A DNA stretch of 64,000 bases from Bog-756 sp038210245 (GCA_038210245.1 JBBQWW010000008.1:1-64000), one strand, 5' to 3'. Positions 1 to 9,321 are shown, counted from the stretch's first letter. Notes: generated from the sequence alone by a model not told the origin. Program-made: numbers and translations.

Positions 1-141
1 TGGCGCGACTATCGTTCACTTTCAAGGAGCCCTCCTTGGTTGCGTTGAATGTTCGTTTCGCGACTCACATTCTCGCAGCTGAGGGGGGCTTTTACGCGGA
101 CGCGCGCACCGTCGATTCAGGGGCCAGACGAATTTTCCAGG
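1..141. other. Left-edge non-coding stretch with a small hairpin
   Basis: No convincing gene lies here. The only structure I see is a perfect 6-bp inverted repeat, CAAGGA-GCCC-TCCTTG at 23-38. It could be a weak terminator of a gene outside the window or of the minus-strand gene that ends at 142, but it has no good T tract on either strand. Confidence 0.3.
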
Positions 142-939
142 TTAGGCCACCACCGGGAGCCCGGAGGCTGTCGACGAATGCAGTTCGGGCCACGGCACGG
201 TCCCGATTGGCACGGTCACGGCCTGGCGCTTTCCCCATGACCCGAGGTGGAGTGACAGACCACCGATCGTCACCATCACCGGAAGGTGCGATCCGTCCAC
301 GGCCACGAAGCAGGTCGTCGGACCGGAGTCGTTCCCGGTGTTCGTGTAGCTGACGGCGATGACCCGGTGGCCATCGACCGTCTGGACGCGGCCCCGGTGA
401 TAGCTGGCGGCGTGGAACATGTCCCGGGTCAGACTGGGCATGGTGAGGTCGGCGGCCGCCGAGGGGTACGCCGGGCTGCTGGGTGGGATCAGCACCCACC
501 GTCCCGCCACCTGATCAGCCGCCACCGTCCCCATGCCAACCGTGGCCGTCCAGAACGAGCTGTTGGCCTTGACCGACACCACGCCATCCACGTCCAGCGT
601 TGTGGCCGAAGGAAGGGTGGTGGTGGTGCTCGTCGCCGACGTCATGGTGACCTCCTGGCTGCCGGAGGTGACGTCGGAGTAGTCGGTTTCAACGACGACC
701 ACCTTTCCGACGCCAGGAAGGGTGGCGGTCCCTCGGCCATGGGCGCTGACCGAGCCAGCCCCTAGCATGGCGGTACGGGCCTCGGCGACGATGAGACCTG
801 CGGACTTCGGACCCGAGGACGACGAGGTGGCCAGCGCCGGCCCCGATGCGCCCAGGACCACCAGGACGGCAAACGATGCGGCCATCAACAGAGATCCAAG
901 ACGTACCGTGCCGTAGGGATGGCCAGCCTCGCTCTGCAT
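142..939 (-). CDS. Secreted protein of unknown function
   Basis: A 265-residue exported protein. The start is set at the ATG at 939 because a GAGGGGAG ribosome-binding sequence lies about 10 nt upstream; an in-frame codon at 984 has no such support. The N terminus is a signal peptide (LLMAASFAVLVVLGASGPALA). The mature part is rich in Ser/Thr/Val with alternating hydrophobic residues, as in LolA/LppX-like beta-sheet proteins, and contains a TSATSTTTTLPSATT low-complexity loop. It has no lipobox cysteine. I do not recognise the family, and the beta-rich lipid-binding idea is only a guess from composition. It stands alone, divergent from the lipoprotein at 1207. Confidence 0.65.
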   Translation of the reverse strand: MQSEAGHPYGTVRLGSLLMAASFAVLVVLGASGPALATSSSSGPKSAGLIVAEARTAMLGAGSVSAHGRGTATLPGVGKVVVVETDYSDVTSGSQEVTMTSATSTTTTLPSATTLDVDGVVSVKANSSFWTATVGMGTVAADQVAGRWVLIPPSSPAYPSAAADLTMPSLTRDMFHAASYHRGRVQTVDGHRVIAVSYTNTGNDSGPTTCFVAVDGSHLPVMVTIGGLSLHLGSWGKRQAVTVPIGTVPWPELHSSTASGLPVVA

Positions 940-1192
940 GCCGTGGGCTCCCCTCGTCGTGTCCCGGTACACGGCAGCCGCCAACGCTGAACGTGCGCCA
1001 CGCGGCAGTCCGGACCGCCTGGGTACATGATCGGCACCGATCAGCCCTGCCTTGAGGACGACAACGCGGGTTCAGAAGGCAAGGAGGAGGGTAGGTGAGT
1101 CCACGACCCGATCGTGGTGCCCGACAGGGCTGAGCAAGATCGGCTGCCGGCCTTTCTAAGAAGGCAGTGACTCCGCTCTTACCTTGAGGCAC

Positions 1193-1198
1193 TACCGT
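1193..1198 (+). promoter_or_regulatory. -10 element of the lipoprotein gene (TACCGT)
   Basis: TACCGT ends 8 nt before the ATG at 1207, so the transcript would begin at or next to the start codon. It is one of a series of TANNNT elements at this spacing in the window. No clear -35 is visible. Confidence 0.5.
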
Positions 1199-1206
1199 TC
1201 TGACTC

Positions 1207-1812
1207 ATGAACACCAACCTTCATGGGCGACGCGGCATGCCCCTCCGTGCCTGGTGCGCCGTGACCGGCGTAGCAGGGATCGCCCTTCTGGCCACGGCCT
1301 GCTCCTCATCCACCACCACCTCGACGTCCACCACCGCGCCAACCGGCGCCGCCGGTGTACTCACCGCCACCTATGCAAAGGGCGCAGGGTTTCCAAAGAC
1401 ACTCTCTGCGGCCAAGAAGTCCCCGGTCACTTCCCAGAAGGGATGTTCCAGCTCGGTCGGTGCCGTCTACGAGGACTCGGCCAAGCAGACGGCCCTCATA
1501 ACCAGTGTCCTGACCTGCAGCTCGGCGGCAACGGCGGCCACTGCGTTCACCACCATCAAGACCCACTACGGCGCCGATGCCGCGTTAGCCGTCCCCCCGG
1601 GCCTGGGATCGAATGCATTTGCCACATCGCGTATCGCTCCGCAGTACTTGCTGGTGTGGCAGAACGGCAGCAAGGTGGCGATCACCGCGGTGGACGTGAA
1701 TCTGGCCGCATCCAAAAGCACGACGAGTACCGTCGCTTCTCCTCCTCTGACCAAGGCCCAGGAGAACACTCTCGACCAGGCGGCCGAAGCCCAGAACGCC
1801 CTTTTGAAGTAG
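1207..1812 (+). CDS. Putative lipoprotein of unknown function
   Basis: A 201-residue protein with a basic N terminus, a hydrophobic stretch and a lipobox-like LLATAC ending in Cys near residue 32, followed by a Ser/Thr linker, as expected for a lipid-anchored exported protein. The mature domain (about residues 50-185) has two Cys (SQKGCSSS and LTCSS) that could form a disulphide, and a FATSRIAPQYLLVWQNGSKVAI segment typical of small beta-sheet extracellular domains. No catalytic motif is visible and I cannot name a family. The start codon follows the -10 element directly, so it is probably leaderless. The minus-strand operon ends 25 nt downstream. Confidence 0.7.
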   Translation: MNTNLHGRRGMPLRAWCAVTGVAGIALLATACSSSTTTSTSTTAPTGAAGVLTATYAKGAGFPKTLSAAKKSPVTSQKGCSSSVGAVYEDSAKQTALITSVLTCSSAATAATAFTTIKTHYGADAALAVPPGLGSNAFATSRIAPQYLLVWQNGSKVAITAVDVNLAASKSTTSTVASPPLTKAQENTLDQAAEAQNALLK

Positions 1813-1837
1813 GGGCTTCGTTTCGGGACGTACCCAC

Positions 1838-2704
1838 CTAACAGCGATAGACGCGTTCGGCGTTTCCAGCGAAGAGCAGCAGGCGGGACATCTCGTCGAG
1901 GCCGGCTGTCACGGTGCTGAACACGCCGTACAGCTCGTCGAAGGTGCCGTACATCGAGTCAACCGGGAAATTACTGGCGAACATGCATCGGTCGACGCCG
2001 AACGCCTCAATGGCGTACTCAATCCACGGGGCGTAGGCATCCACACTCATCGACTCCAGCGGCATGGCCAGACCGGAGAGTTTGCACACGACGTTACCGC
2101 CGAGGTTGGCCAACGCATCGATTCCCGTCCGCCACAGGGCGCGCTCGTCATCGGAGTTCGAGCGGGGCCACCCGGTGTGCTCGACCACCACGACCAGAGC
2201 ATCGAACACGGCCAGCTGTTCGGCCGCCACCTGGAGCTGATCGGGATGGGTCATCAACTCGAAGAGCAGGTCCCGCTCCTCCAAGGCGTGGAGCACTCCG
2301 AGGTCGGGAAGGGGACCTTCGTACCGACCCATGGGGCGCACCCCTCGGAAGCGCGACGCGGACATCTGCCGTTCGATGAGTTCGACGGCATCGGCCACCG
2401 AATCGGTGGGAGGAATTCCTCCGACTATGGCATCAGGACCGCCCCGGTCCGCGGCGCCGAGGTCGAGTTCGACGGTCTCGTCGATCGAGTGACGCCCCGT
2501 AGCGGCGGCGACGTTGACGAACTTCTCGACATTCCAACCAGCCGACTCGGCCCGGTAGGTATCGATGTCGAACGCTCGGAACATCCGGGACGCATCAGCG
2601 GTAGCTGGGGCCTGAGGATGGGACAGGTACGGATACCAGTCGGTGCGGGCCGGGTCCCATAGGTGTACGTGGGCATCGACCACCCGGGTGGGTCGGTCGG
2701 CCAT
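1838..2704 (-). CDS. Amidohydrolase (TIM-barrel, ACMSD/LigY-like superfamily)
   Basis: A 288-residue metal-dependent hydrolase of the amidohydrolase_2 type, last gene of a three-gene operon. The N-terminal metal motif is VVDAHVHLWD (His12, His14). Later the chain has VVVEHTGWPR and CMFASNFPVDS, matching the second histidine and the C-terminal Asp region of this superfamily. The ATG at 2704 shares one base with the TGA of the upstream SDR (TGATG), which fixes the start. Family members hydrolyse lactones or C-C/C-N bonds. After a Baeyer-Villiger enzyme and an SDR, opening of a lactone or ester is an attractive inferred role, but the substrate cannot be read from the sequence. Confidence 0.85.
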   Translation of the reverse strand: MADRPTRVVDAHVHLWDPARTDWYPYLSHPQAPATADASRMFRAFDIDTYRAESAGWNVEKFVNVAAATGRHSIDETVELDLGAADRGGPDAIVGGIPPTDSVADAVELIERQMSASRFRGVRPMGRYEGPLPDLGVLHALEERDLLFELMTHPDQLQVAAEQLAVFDALVVVVEHTGWPRSNSDDERALWRTGIDALANLGGNVVCKLSGLAMPLESMSVDAYAPWIEYAIEAFGVDRCMFASNFPVDSMYGTFDELYGVFSTVTAGLDEMSRLLLFAGNAERVYRC

Positions 2705-4359
2705 CAGACCGACCCGTTGGGTGGGCCACCGTTGGCGCCCACGACCTGGCGAAGCGTCCCGTCCAACCAGTCCGGGAGGTCGGGGCCTCCAAAGGTGACA
2801 CTGCCGATGGGTCGGGGGTGGCTGCGCAGCCCGATCCAACCGTCGCCCACCACCAGTTCCGCCCCGGCCAGAGTGGCGGCATCAGGGTGTCCGAGCAGAT
2901 GGGCGACCAGTTCACCGGCGGGCGGGCCGACCACCTCCTCGGGAGCCTCGAGGCTGGCGGCAAACGCCGTGACCCGTCCTTCCGTGGCCCCGGCAGCCAC
3001 CCGCGCGTGTTGGGCCGCGGCCTGGGCGCGACTGCGTCCTCCGGCGGTGGTGGCGTCGGTCAAGGTCGCCAACCGGACCGGGCGGCCGGTGGTGGCGGCG
3101 TAGTCGGCCGCGGCCCGGGCCCATCCGGCGTCGGAGTGGATGTGCTCCACAATCCCACCGTGCTCGGCGAGTACCCGCTGCCAACCCTCCGAGCCCGCCT
3201 CGGACCCTCGCCGGCCGGTCGGAGCGACAACGACGGCATCGACCGGACCGAAGGCGTCGACGGCGGAGTCCAGCGCGCTGGCCGCGTTGTCGAAGCCGTG
3301 CACCAGCTCGACCTGGTGACAACGGATGGAGCGGGCCTCGATCGCCGCCGCCAGTGGCGCGGCCAATGCCGGGCGGTCGGAGACGACCAGGCAGGACCGC
3401 ACTCCGGTTGCTGCCATCTCGGCTGCAGACCGCTCGTCGAAGATCGGCCCGAACCGGGGATTACTGCCGCCGGTACTGGCCTGCTGAATCTCGGCTTTGG
3501 CAAAGGCGGTAGGGATGACTTCGTCGAGCATGTGGGCAAGGGAGACGACATGGTCGGTGCGCACCACCTCGATAAGTCGGGGTTCGTCGACGACGGCCAC
3601 CTCCGGACCACCGGCGAAGAGCACGCGTCCGGAGCACCACCCGAACTCCTCGCCGAGTAGATAGGCGCCGAACGGACCGAGGTCCTCGGGGCCCGCCACG
3701 GAGAGGAAGGAGATGCCTCCACCACCCGACCGGCCCGCCTTTCGAGCTCGCTTGAGAGCCGACGCCATCATCCGGGTGGCGGCGATAGGTGACATGGCGT
3801 TGACGGTGACTCCCGATGGGGCCTGGCGGCCCAGCTGCCAGGTCAGGGCGGCCACGGCCCGCTTGGCGCAGCTGTACGCACCGGCATCGGCCGCTCGCCA
3901 CCCGGAACCGGACGTGACCCCGAGGATGTGACCGTGCCCGGCGGCGGCCATGAGCGGAAGGGCTGCATCGAGCACGTTGAGGTAGCCCTGGAGGTGCACG
4001 GTCAGCACGGCCAGCCAGTCCTCCTCAGTGCCCTTTCCGAAGTAGGTCTGCCGGGTGATGCCGGCCACGTTGACGACGGCGTCGAGTCCCCCGTGCTCAT
4101 CGACCAGCGCCTGGAACAGACGAGTGACCGCCTCACCGTCCGTCACGGACACCGCCGAGGCCTGGGCCGAGCCACCCGCGGCCACGATGCGACCGGCCGT
4201 GGTCTCCTCGGGCTCGGGGAGCTGCTCGGTGCCGTCGAGGGTCACCAGCGGGTCGAGGGTGACGACGAACCACCCACCACGGCCGAGCTCTTCGGCGATG
4301 CCTGCTCCGATCCCACCCCCGCCGCCGGTCACGACGGCGACCCGCTGGCGCCCACTCAT
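2704..4359 (-). CDS. Two-domain short-chain dehydrogenase/reductase
   Basis: A 551-residue tandem SDR. Residues 1-250 form a complete classical SDR with the nucleotide-binding TGGGGGIG (11-18), VNVAG near 97-101, a serine near 150 and the catalytic Y-x3-K (Tyr162, Lys166). The C-terminal half repeats the Rossmann pattern (CLVVSDRPALAAPLAAA, later DAVVVAPTG) but lacks an evident Gly motif and Y-x3-K, so it looks like a non-catalytic second SDR domain. The ATG at 4359 overlaps the stop of the upstream monooxygenase in an ATGA. Such enzymes interconvert alcohols and ketones; here it probably supplies or receives the ketone handled by the neighbouring monooxygenase. Confidence 0.88.
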   Translation of the reverse strand: MSGRQRVAVVTGGGGGIGAGIAEELGRGGWFVVTLDPLVTLDGTEQLPEPEETTAGRIVAAGGSAQASAVSVTDGEAVTRLFQALVDEHGGLDAVVNVAGITRQTYFGKGTEEDWLAVLTVHLQGYLNVLDAALPLMAAAGHGHILGVTSGSGWRAADAGAYSCAKRAVAALTWQLGRQAPSGVTVNAMSPIAATRMMASALKRARKAGRSGGGGISFLSVAGPEDLGPFGAYLLGEEFGWCSGRVLFAGGPEVAVVDEPRLIEVVRTDHVVSLAHMLDEVIPTAFAKAEIQQASTGGSNPRFGPIFDERSAAEMAATGVRSCLVVSDRPALAAPLAAAIEARSIRCHQVELVHGFDNAASALDSAVDAFGPVDAVVVAPTGRRGSEAGSEGWQRVLAEHGGIVEHIHSDAGWARAAADYAATTGRPVRLATLTDATTAGGRSRAQAAAQHARVAAGATEGRVTAFAASLEAPEEVVGPPAGELVAHLLGHPDAATLAGAELVVGDGWIGLRSHPRPIGSVTFGGPDLPDWLDGTLRQVVGANGGPPNGSV

Positions 4360-6182
4360 GACGGCGTGGACCGTACCGTCAGTTCCAGGCCCTCGAAGCT
4401 TCCTGCCTCGAGCCACTGTTCAAGCAGTTCTCGGTAGCCGAACCAGTCACCCAACCCGCGTCCGTAGTTGCTGTTGCGGGGGTTCATGCCCTCCGGGTGG
4501 CCCTCGAGGTTGATGCGGGACGGAGTACAGGCCGACATGATGGAGCTGGCGTCGACGAAGGTGTCGACGATCGTCTGCGTCCACGCTTCCTCGGCCTCGG
4601 CGCTCACGTCGATAACCCCCACGCCCTTCTCCTCCAGAAGCCCGACAGCGCGGCCGATGAACTCGGCCCCGAGCACGGCTAGCTGGGTGTAGTTGACCGT
4701 CACCACGGCCTGCTGCCCCGGTGCGGGCATCACGAACAGGTTCGGGAAGCCACGGCTCATCATCCCGAAGAGGCTGGCGGCACCGTCGGCCCACTTCTCG
4801 GCCAGGGTGACACCGCCGCGACCCACGATGTCGTGGCCGGCGCGACGGAACAGGGGGGTGAGTTCGGCTTCGAAGCCGGTCCCGTAGATCAGGCAGTCGA
4901 CTTTGTACTGCTGCCCGTCGACGATCGGGCCCTCCCCGGTGATCTGCTCGATCCCACCAGGGCAGTCGACCAGTGTGACGTTGGGATTGTTGAACGCCAG
5001 GAGGTACTCGTCGTGGAAGCACGGGCGCTTGCACAGGTAGCGGTAGTACGGCTTCAGAGCCTCGGCCGTAGCCGGGTCGGCCACCAAATCGTCGATCCGC
5101 CGCCGATGGGCGTCCATGATCTGGTAGTCGAGCTCTTCACCGCCGCGCAGGTACTCGGCGGTGGTCATGCCCTCCACGCGGGGAGGGTGCTGAACGGCCG
5201 CATAGTGGCGCGTCCATCCGTCGTCCACCTGATCCGTGTCGACGGGCTTGCCCATCAAGATGGCCTGGAAGTTGTCCATCCGGTGCCGCTGCCAATCGGG
5301 CTCCAGTCCCTGTGCGAACTCGGGATCCGTGGGCCGGTTTCCCCGTTCGCCGATGGCCGACGGCGTGCGTTGGAACACGTAGAGGTGCTTCGCAGACTCG
5401 GCTAGCGGAGGAACACACTGAATCCCACTTGCCCCGGTTCCGATCAGGCCGACGACCTTGTCGGCCAGTCCGGAGAGCGCTTGGCCCGGTCCGCCACCCG
5501 TGTAGCCGTAGTCCCATCGTGCCGTGTGGAACGAGTGGCCGGCGAACTCCTCCATACCCGGGATGGTGGGCAGCTTCATGAGGTTGAGGATCCCCACCGC
5601 CAGCACATACCAGCGGCCACTGACCTCGTCGCCGCGATCGGTGTGGATCCGCCACCGAGCTGTGTCCTCCTGCCATTCGGCGTTAGTCACCCCGGTGTGG
5701 AACAGGGCATCGTCCACGAGGTCGGATCGTTGGGCGACCGACTCCAGGTGGGCCCGGATCTCCTCACCCAAGGCGTAGCGCTGGGTAGGGATGTAGTCGA
5801 GCTCCTCGAGCATCGGGAGGTAGATGGACGACTCCACGTCGCACATGACCCCCGGGTAGCGATTCCAGTACCAGGTGCCCCCGATCCCGCCCGCCTGATC
5901 GATGATGCGAATGCGCTCGACCCCGGCTTTGCGCAGCTGGGCCCCGGCGAGTACTCCAGCTATCCCCCCGCCGACGATCACCACATCGACCTCATCAGCC
6001 ACCGGTTGGCGCTCGATGAACGGCAAGAACGGATCGGCCCGGTAGCTGGCGAAGTACTCGTCCGTCTGCAGGTCACGGATGGCCGCACGGCCGGGGACCA
6101 ACCTCTTGTCCCGCTCGGCCAGGTACTTGGCACGGACGGAATCGAGGTCGTGGTTGGCGGCCGTCGGATCGGTTCCAGGCAT
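4356..6182 (-). CDS. Baeyer-Villiger-type flavin monooxygenase
   Basis: A 608-residue FAD/NADPH monooxygenase that inserts oxygen next to a ketone carbonyl to give an ester or lactone. It has the FAD Rossmann motif GGGIAG (71-76), the GGTWYWNRYPG segment of BVMOs (101-111), the family fingerprint F-x-G-x3-H-x3-W as FAGHSFHTARW (213-223) and the NADPH motif GTGASG (248-253). The N-terminal ~60 residues precede the flavin domain as in cyclopentadecanone/steroid-type BVMOs. It is the first gene of an operon with a two-domain SDR and an amidohydrolase, overlapping by 4 nt. The ATG lies 6 nt after a TAGTAT -10 inside a palindrome, so expression is probably leaderless and controlled by a repressor. 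The substrate (terpenoid, steroid or cyclic ketone) is not decidable. Confidence 0.93.
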   Translation of the reverse strand: MPGTDPTAANHDLDSVRAKYLAERDKRLVPGRAAIRDLQTDEYFASYRADPFLPFIERQPVADEVDVVIVGGGIAGVLAGAQLRKAGVERIRIIDQAGGIGGTWYWNRYPGVMCDVESSIYLPMLEELDYIPTQRYALGEEIRAHLESVAQRSDLVDDALFHTGVTNAEWQEDTARWRIHTDRGDEVSGRWYVLAVGILNLMKLPTIPGMEEFAGHSFHTARWDYGYTGGGPGQALSGLADKVVGLIGTGASGIQCVPPLAESAKHLYVFQRTPSAIGERGNRPTDPEFAQGLEPDWQRHRMDNFQAILMGKPVDTDQVDDGWTRHYAAVQHPPRVEGMTTAEYLRGGEELDYQIMDAHRRRIDDLVADPATAEALKPYYRYLCKRPCFHDEYLLAFNNPNVTLVDCPGGIEQITGEGPIVDGQQYKVDCLIYGTGFEAELTPLFRRAGHDIVGRGGVTLAEKWADGAASLFGMMSRGFPNLFVMPAPGQQAVVTVNYTQLAVLGAEFIGRAVGLLEEKGVGVIDVSAEAEEAWTQTIVDTFVDASSIMSACTPSRINLEGHPEGMNPRNSNYGRGLGDWFGYRELLEQWLEAGSFEGLELTVRSTPS

Positions 6183-6186
6183 GCGG

Positions 6187-6209
6187 GAATACTAGGTCAC
6201 CTCGTATTC
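6187..6209. promoter_or_regulatory. 23-bp palindromic operator overlapping the BVMO promoter
   Basis: The sequence reads GAATAC-t-AGGT-c-ACCT-c-GTATTC: two inverted 10-base arms around one central base, with a mismatch only at the t/c pair. The minus-strand -10 (TAGTAT, 6194-6189) is inside it and the BVMO ATG follows 6 nt later. Size and symmetry suit a TetR-family homodimer. No regulator gene lies next to it in the window. Confidence 0.7.
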
Positions 6210-6428
6210 TCGGGCCATGGCAACTGAGCTTCTCGCGTTTGGAGAATAGAATTACCGGACAAGCCCGGACATCAACCGGCCCACCGACCGACGCCGCTGA
6301 CATCAGGGCTGCGTTGGACGACGTCCGCCGATCATGCGGGGAGTACCCCAGCGATCCTGGCCCAACGACCAGCCAGCCCGGGCCGGCCAGAAGCCGGTTA
6401 CCGGTGCCACCAGGACTCCAGCGTGGGG

Positions 6429-6434
6429 TACGTT
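6429..6434 (+). promoter_or_regulatory. -10 element of the RNase D gene (TACGTT)
   Basis: TACGTT ends 7 nt before the ATG at 6442. This supports that start over an upstream in-frame ATG at 6334 and suggests a leaderless mRNA. Confidence 0.5.
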
Positions 6435-6441
6435 CCTGTCG

Positions 6442-7632
6442 ATGCGTGCCGCCTACTCCCCTCCAGCCCTGATCACAGGCACCGATCAGTTGGTCGGACT
6501 GTGTGAAGAACTGGCCGGCGAGGAGTTCTACGCCGTCGACACCGAGTTCCACACCGAGCGGACCTATTGGCCCAAACTGGCCCTAATCCAGTTGGGGTGG
6601 GCGGACAAGGTGGCCCTGGTGGATCCCCTGGCCGTCCATCCGGCGCCCCTCAGCCAACTGTTTGCCGGGACGGGCACCGCCGTGGCCCACGCGGCCGGCC
6701 AAGACCTCGCCGTGCTGGAGGCCGCCTGCGGGTCGGCGCCGGCCACTGTGTTCGACACCCAGATCGCCGCCGGCTTTCTCGGAATGTCCACCCCATCACT
6801 GGCCCGGTTGGTCGAACAGGTACTCGGGATCATCCTCCCGAAGACCGACCAGCTGTCCGACTGGCTGAGTCGACCCATCCCACCCGACCAGCTCGCCTAC
6901 GCGGCAGGTGATGTCCAGCATCTACTGGCTCTTCGCTCCTCCATGGTGGACCAGCTCACCCACAGCGGCAGATTGGCCTGGGCCATCGAGGAGTGCGCCC
7001 ACGTGCTGCCGGGACGACGTCGCCAGGTGGTGCCTGAGGAGGCCTGGTGGAAGGCGGGTGACGTGCGCAAACTGACGGGTCAGTCGCGAGGGGTGGCTCA
7101 GGAGGTGGCGGCCTGGCGGGAACGCCGGGCCGTCGAGTTGGACCGTCCCCGCAGGAGCGTGTTGTCCGATCTGGCCATGCTCACCATTGCCCAGCGACCG
7201 CCGCGGAACCGCCCGGAGCTCGAGAAGCTCCGGGGGGTAGACGCCCGTCATCTGGCCAAGGGAGCGGCCCACGAAATCCTGGAGGCGGTCGACCGGGGCC
7301 GGACGTTGACCCCTGATCAACTGCGCCTCCCGCCCGATGCCACCGAATCGCGGGCGTCCCAAGCCGCCGTGGCCGTGTGCACCGGCCTGGTCCGCCAGAT
7401 TGCCGACGACCTGCAGTTCGATCAGGGCCTGTTGGCCACCCGGGCGGATATCGCCCAGCTGGTGACGGGCGGGCCCAGCCGACTCGACCTGGGCTGGCGC
7501 AGCTCCATCGCCGGTGATCCCCTTCGACGTCTTCTCTCGGGTGATGCCGCCGCCGCCTTCGGGTCCGACGGGAGGCTGGTACTCGAGGCTCGTTCTCACA
7601 CTCTCGACGGGACGATGCCGCCTTCCCGGTAG
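6442..7632 (+). CDS. rnd: Ribonuclease D-like 3'-5' exonuclease
   Basis: A 396-residue DEDD-family exoribonuclease with a C-terminal HRDC region, which trims 3' ends of tRNA precursors and other structured RNAs. The four acidic residues are visible: Asp33 and Glu35 in AVDTEFHTER, Asp88 in HAAGQDLAVLE, and the Tyr153-x3-Asp157 pair in YAAGDVQHLL that defines the DEDDy class. Residues about 200-285 match the HRDC fold (RRSVLSDLAMLTIAQRPP, LRGVDARHL). The length is normal for RNase D. The start is chosen from the -10 element 7 nt upstream. It is monocistronic, convergent with the aldo/keto reductase. Confidence 0.9.
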   Translation: MRAAYSPPALITGTDQLVGLCEELAGEEFYAVDTEFHTERTYWPKLALIQLGWADKVALVDPLAVHPAPLSQLFAGTGTAVAHAAGQDLAVLEAACGSAPATVFDTQIAAGFLGMSTPSLARLVEQVLGIILPKTDQLSDWLSRPIPPDQLAYAAGDVQHLLALRSSMVDQLTHSGRLAWAIEECAHVLPGRRRQVVPEEAWWKAGDVRKLTGQSRGVAQEVAAWRERRAVELDRPRRSVLSDLAMLTIAQRPPRNRPELEKLRGVDARHLAKGAAHEILEAVDRGRTLTPDQLRLPPDATESRASQAAVAVCTGLVRQIADDLQFDQGLLATRADIAQLVTGGPSRLDLGWRSSIAGDPLRRLLSGDAAAAFGSDGRLVLEARSHTLDGTMPPSR

Positions 7633-7737
7633 CCAACCGGGCTCACCGCCCGAACCGTTGGGATCCGACCACTACCGCCCGCAACCTGGTCCCGGCCTCC
7701 CGTCAGGAAGTCGCCGCCATCGTCGCGCGCCTCGCCG

Positions 7738-8772
7738 TCAGGCGCCGTGGTGGCGGCGGCGGCGCCAGGCCTGGGTGATCGAGGGCGGGTCATACCCGGC
7801 ATCGTCAGAGAGAAAGTTCTGTCCGGGCGGTACGATCTGGTCGATCTGGTCCAGGACCTCGGTGTCGAGGATTACTTCGGTGGCCCCGATCTGGCTCTCG
7901 AAGTGCTCCATGGTGCGGGGCCCGATGATGGCCGACGTGACTGCCGGATGATTGATGACGAAGGCCAGGGCCAGGTGGATCAAGGTTGTCCCCGCCTTGT
8001 CGGCCACTGTGGCCAGGGCATCGGCGGCATCGAGCTTGGCCTGGTTGCCAGGCTTGGAAAGATCAAAGCGGTCGGGTAGCAACGACGACCGGTGGCTGCC
8101 GAGCTCGCTGCCGTCCTTGCGCCACCTGCCTGACAGCCATCCGCCGGCCAGTGGGCTCCAAGGGATGACCCCCATTCCGTACTTCTTGCAGATGGGCAGA
8201 ATCTCGGTCTCGACACCACGGGCCAACAACGAATACGGCGGCTGTTCGCAGACAAACCGCTCCCGTTGCCGCCGCTCAGCGGTCCATTGGGCCTCCACGA
8301 TCGACGAGGCCGGAAACGTCGAAGATCCGGCGTAGCGCACCTTGCCCTGGCGGATCAGGTCGGTGAGGCCGGCCAGGGTCTCGTCGACATCCACTGCGGG
8401 ATCGGGCCGGTGGATTTGGTAGAGGTCGATGTAGTCAGTGCCGAGACGGCGCAGACTGTTCTCACACTCCTGGATGATCCATCGCCGGGAGTTTCCCTGC
8501 TCATTGGGATCGGAGCTCATCGGCCCGTGGACTTTGGTGGCCAGGATGACTTTGTCCCGCCGGTCAACCAGAGCCTTGCCGACGATCTCCTCCGATTCAC
8601 CGGCCGCGTACATGTCCGCGGTATCGATGAAGTTGATGCCCCCGTCGAGAGCGGCGTGAATGATCCGGACCGAGTCGTCGTGATCAGTATTTCCCCACGC
8701 CCCGAACATCATGGACCCGAGGCACAGCGGACTTACCTTGATCCCGGTCGAACCGAGGTTGCGGTACTTCAT
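7738..8772 (-). CDS. Aldo/keto reductase
   Basis: A 344-residue NADPH-dependent oxidoreductase of the (beta/alpha)8-barrel AKR superfamily. The catalytic tetrad is complete: Asp50 and Tyr55 (FIDTADMYAAG), Lys80 (ILATKVHG) and His121 (YQIHRPD). The C-terminal part (AIIGPRTMEHFESQIGA) matches the cofactor-binding region of YghZ/potassium-channel-beta-like AKRs. The ATG at 8772 is preceded by GGGAGGA at a suitable distance. It is transcribed alone, divergent from the VOC gene. The physiological aldehyde or ketone substrate cannot be inferred. Confidence 0.9.
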   Translation of the reverse strand: MKYRNLGSTGIKVSPLCLGSMMFGAWGNTDHDDSVRIIHAALDGGINFIDTADMYAAGESEEIVGKALVDRRDKVILATKVHGPMSSDPNEQGNSRRWIIQECENSLRRLGTDYIDLYQIHRPDPAVDVDETLAGLTDLIRQGKVRYAGSSTFPASSIVEAQWTAERRQRERFVCEQPPYSLLARGVETEILPICKKYGMGVIPWSPLAGGWLSGRWRKDGSELGSHRSSLLPDRFDLSKPGNQAKLDAADALATVADKAGTTLIHLALAFVINHPAVTSAIIGPRTMEHFESQIGATEVILDTEVLDQIDQIVPPGQNFLSDDAGYDPPSITQAWRRRRHHGA

Positions 8773-8967
8773 CGAATCATTCCTCCCAGTGGAGCGTCAC
8801 CCTCCTCAATGACCCTATCTGTCATCACCGCACGTCATGCATTCGCCCGTCGGTCGGCCGCGTTCTTCGCGGGGCCGACCGGCGACCGAAGGGCCGGATG
8901 GTCGCCTCTCCGTGAAAACCGGCACTCTGATACTCGCTAGTGCCGGCCCTACTGGCATGATGGTGGC

Positions 8968-9321
8968 GTGGAGCGTGTGGATGGCATAGGTGGATACTTC
9001 ATTCGGGCCGCCGACCCGGAGGCCTTGGGCGCGTGGTACCACGAGTGCCTGGGATTGGATGCCGAGGAGAACGGCCTGTGGCATCAAGCAGTCGGACCCA
9101 CCGTCTTCGCCACGTTCGAGTCTGAGACCGACTACTTCGGCTCCCGCTCCCAGCAAACCATGATCAACTTCCGGGTTCGCGACCTCGATGCCATGCTTGC
9201 TCAGTTGCGCATCAAGGGAGCGGACGTGGCCGAAGAGACCCAGGACATGGACGGTGTCGGCCGGTTTGGCTGGGTCACCGATCCTGAGGGCAACCGGGTC
9301 GAACTGTGGCAGCCCGCCTGA
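8968..9321 (+). CDS. VOC-family (glyoxalase/dioxygenase-fold) protein
   Basis: A 117-residue single-module vicinal-oxygen-chelate protein. It opens with VDGIGGYFIRAADPEALGAWYHECLGL, as in many small glyoxalase-like proteins, and ends with the typical GWVTDPEGNRVELWQP, whose Glu is a usual metal ligand. It starts at GTG; a CATGAT -10-like element lies 7 nt upstream. Members form dimers and include lyases, isomerases and resistance proteins, so no reaction can be assigned. Confidence 0.82.
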   Translation: MERVDGIGGYFIRAADPEALGAWYHECLGLDAEENGLWHQAVGPTVFATFESETDYFGSRSQQTMINFRVRDLDAMLAQLRIKGADVAEETQDMDGVGRFGWVTDPEGNRVELWQPA

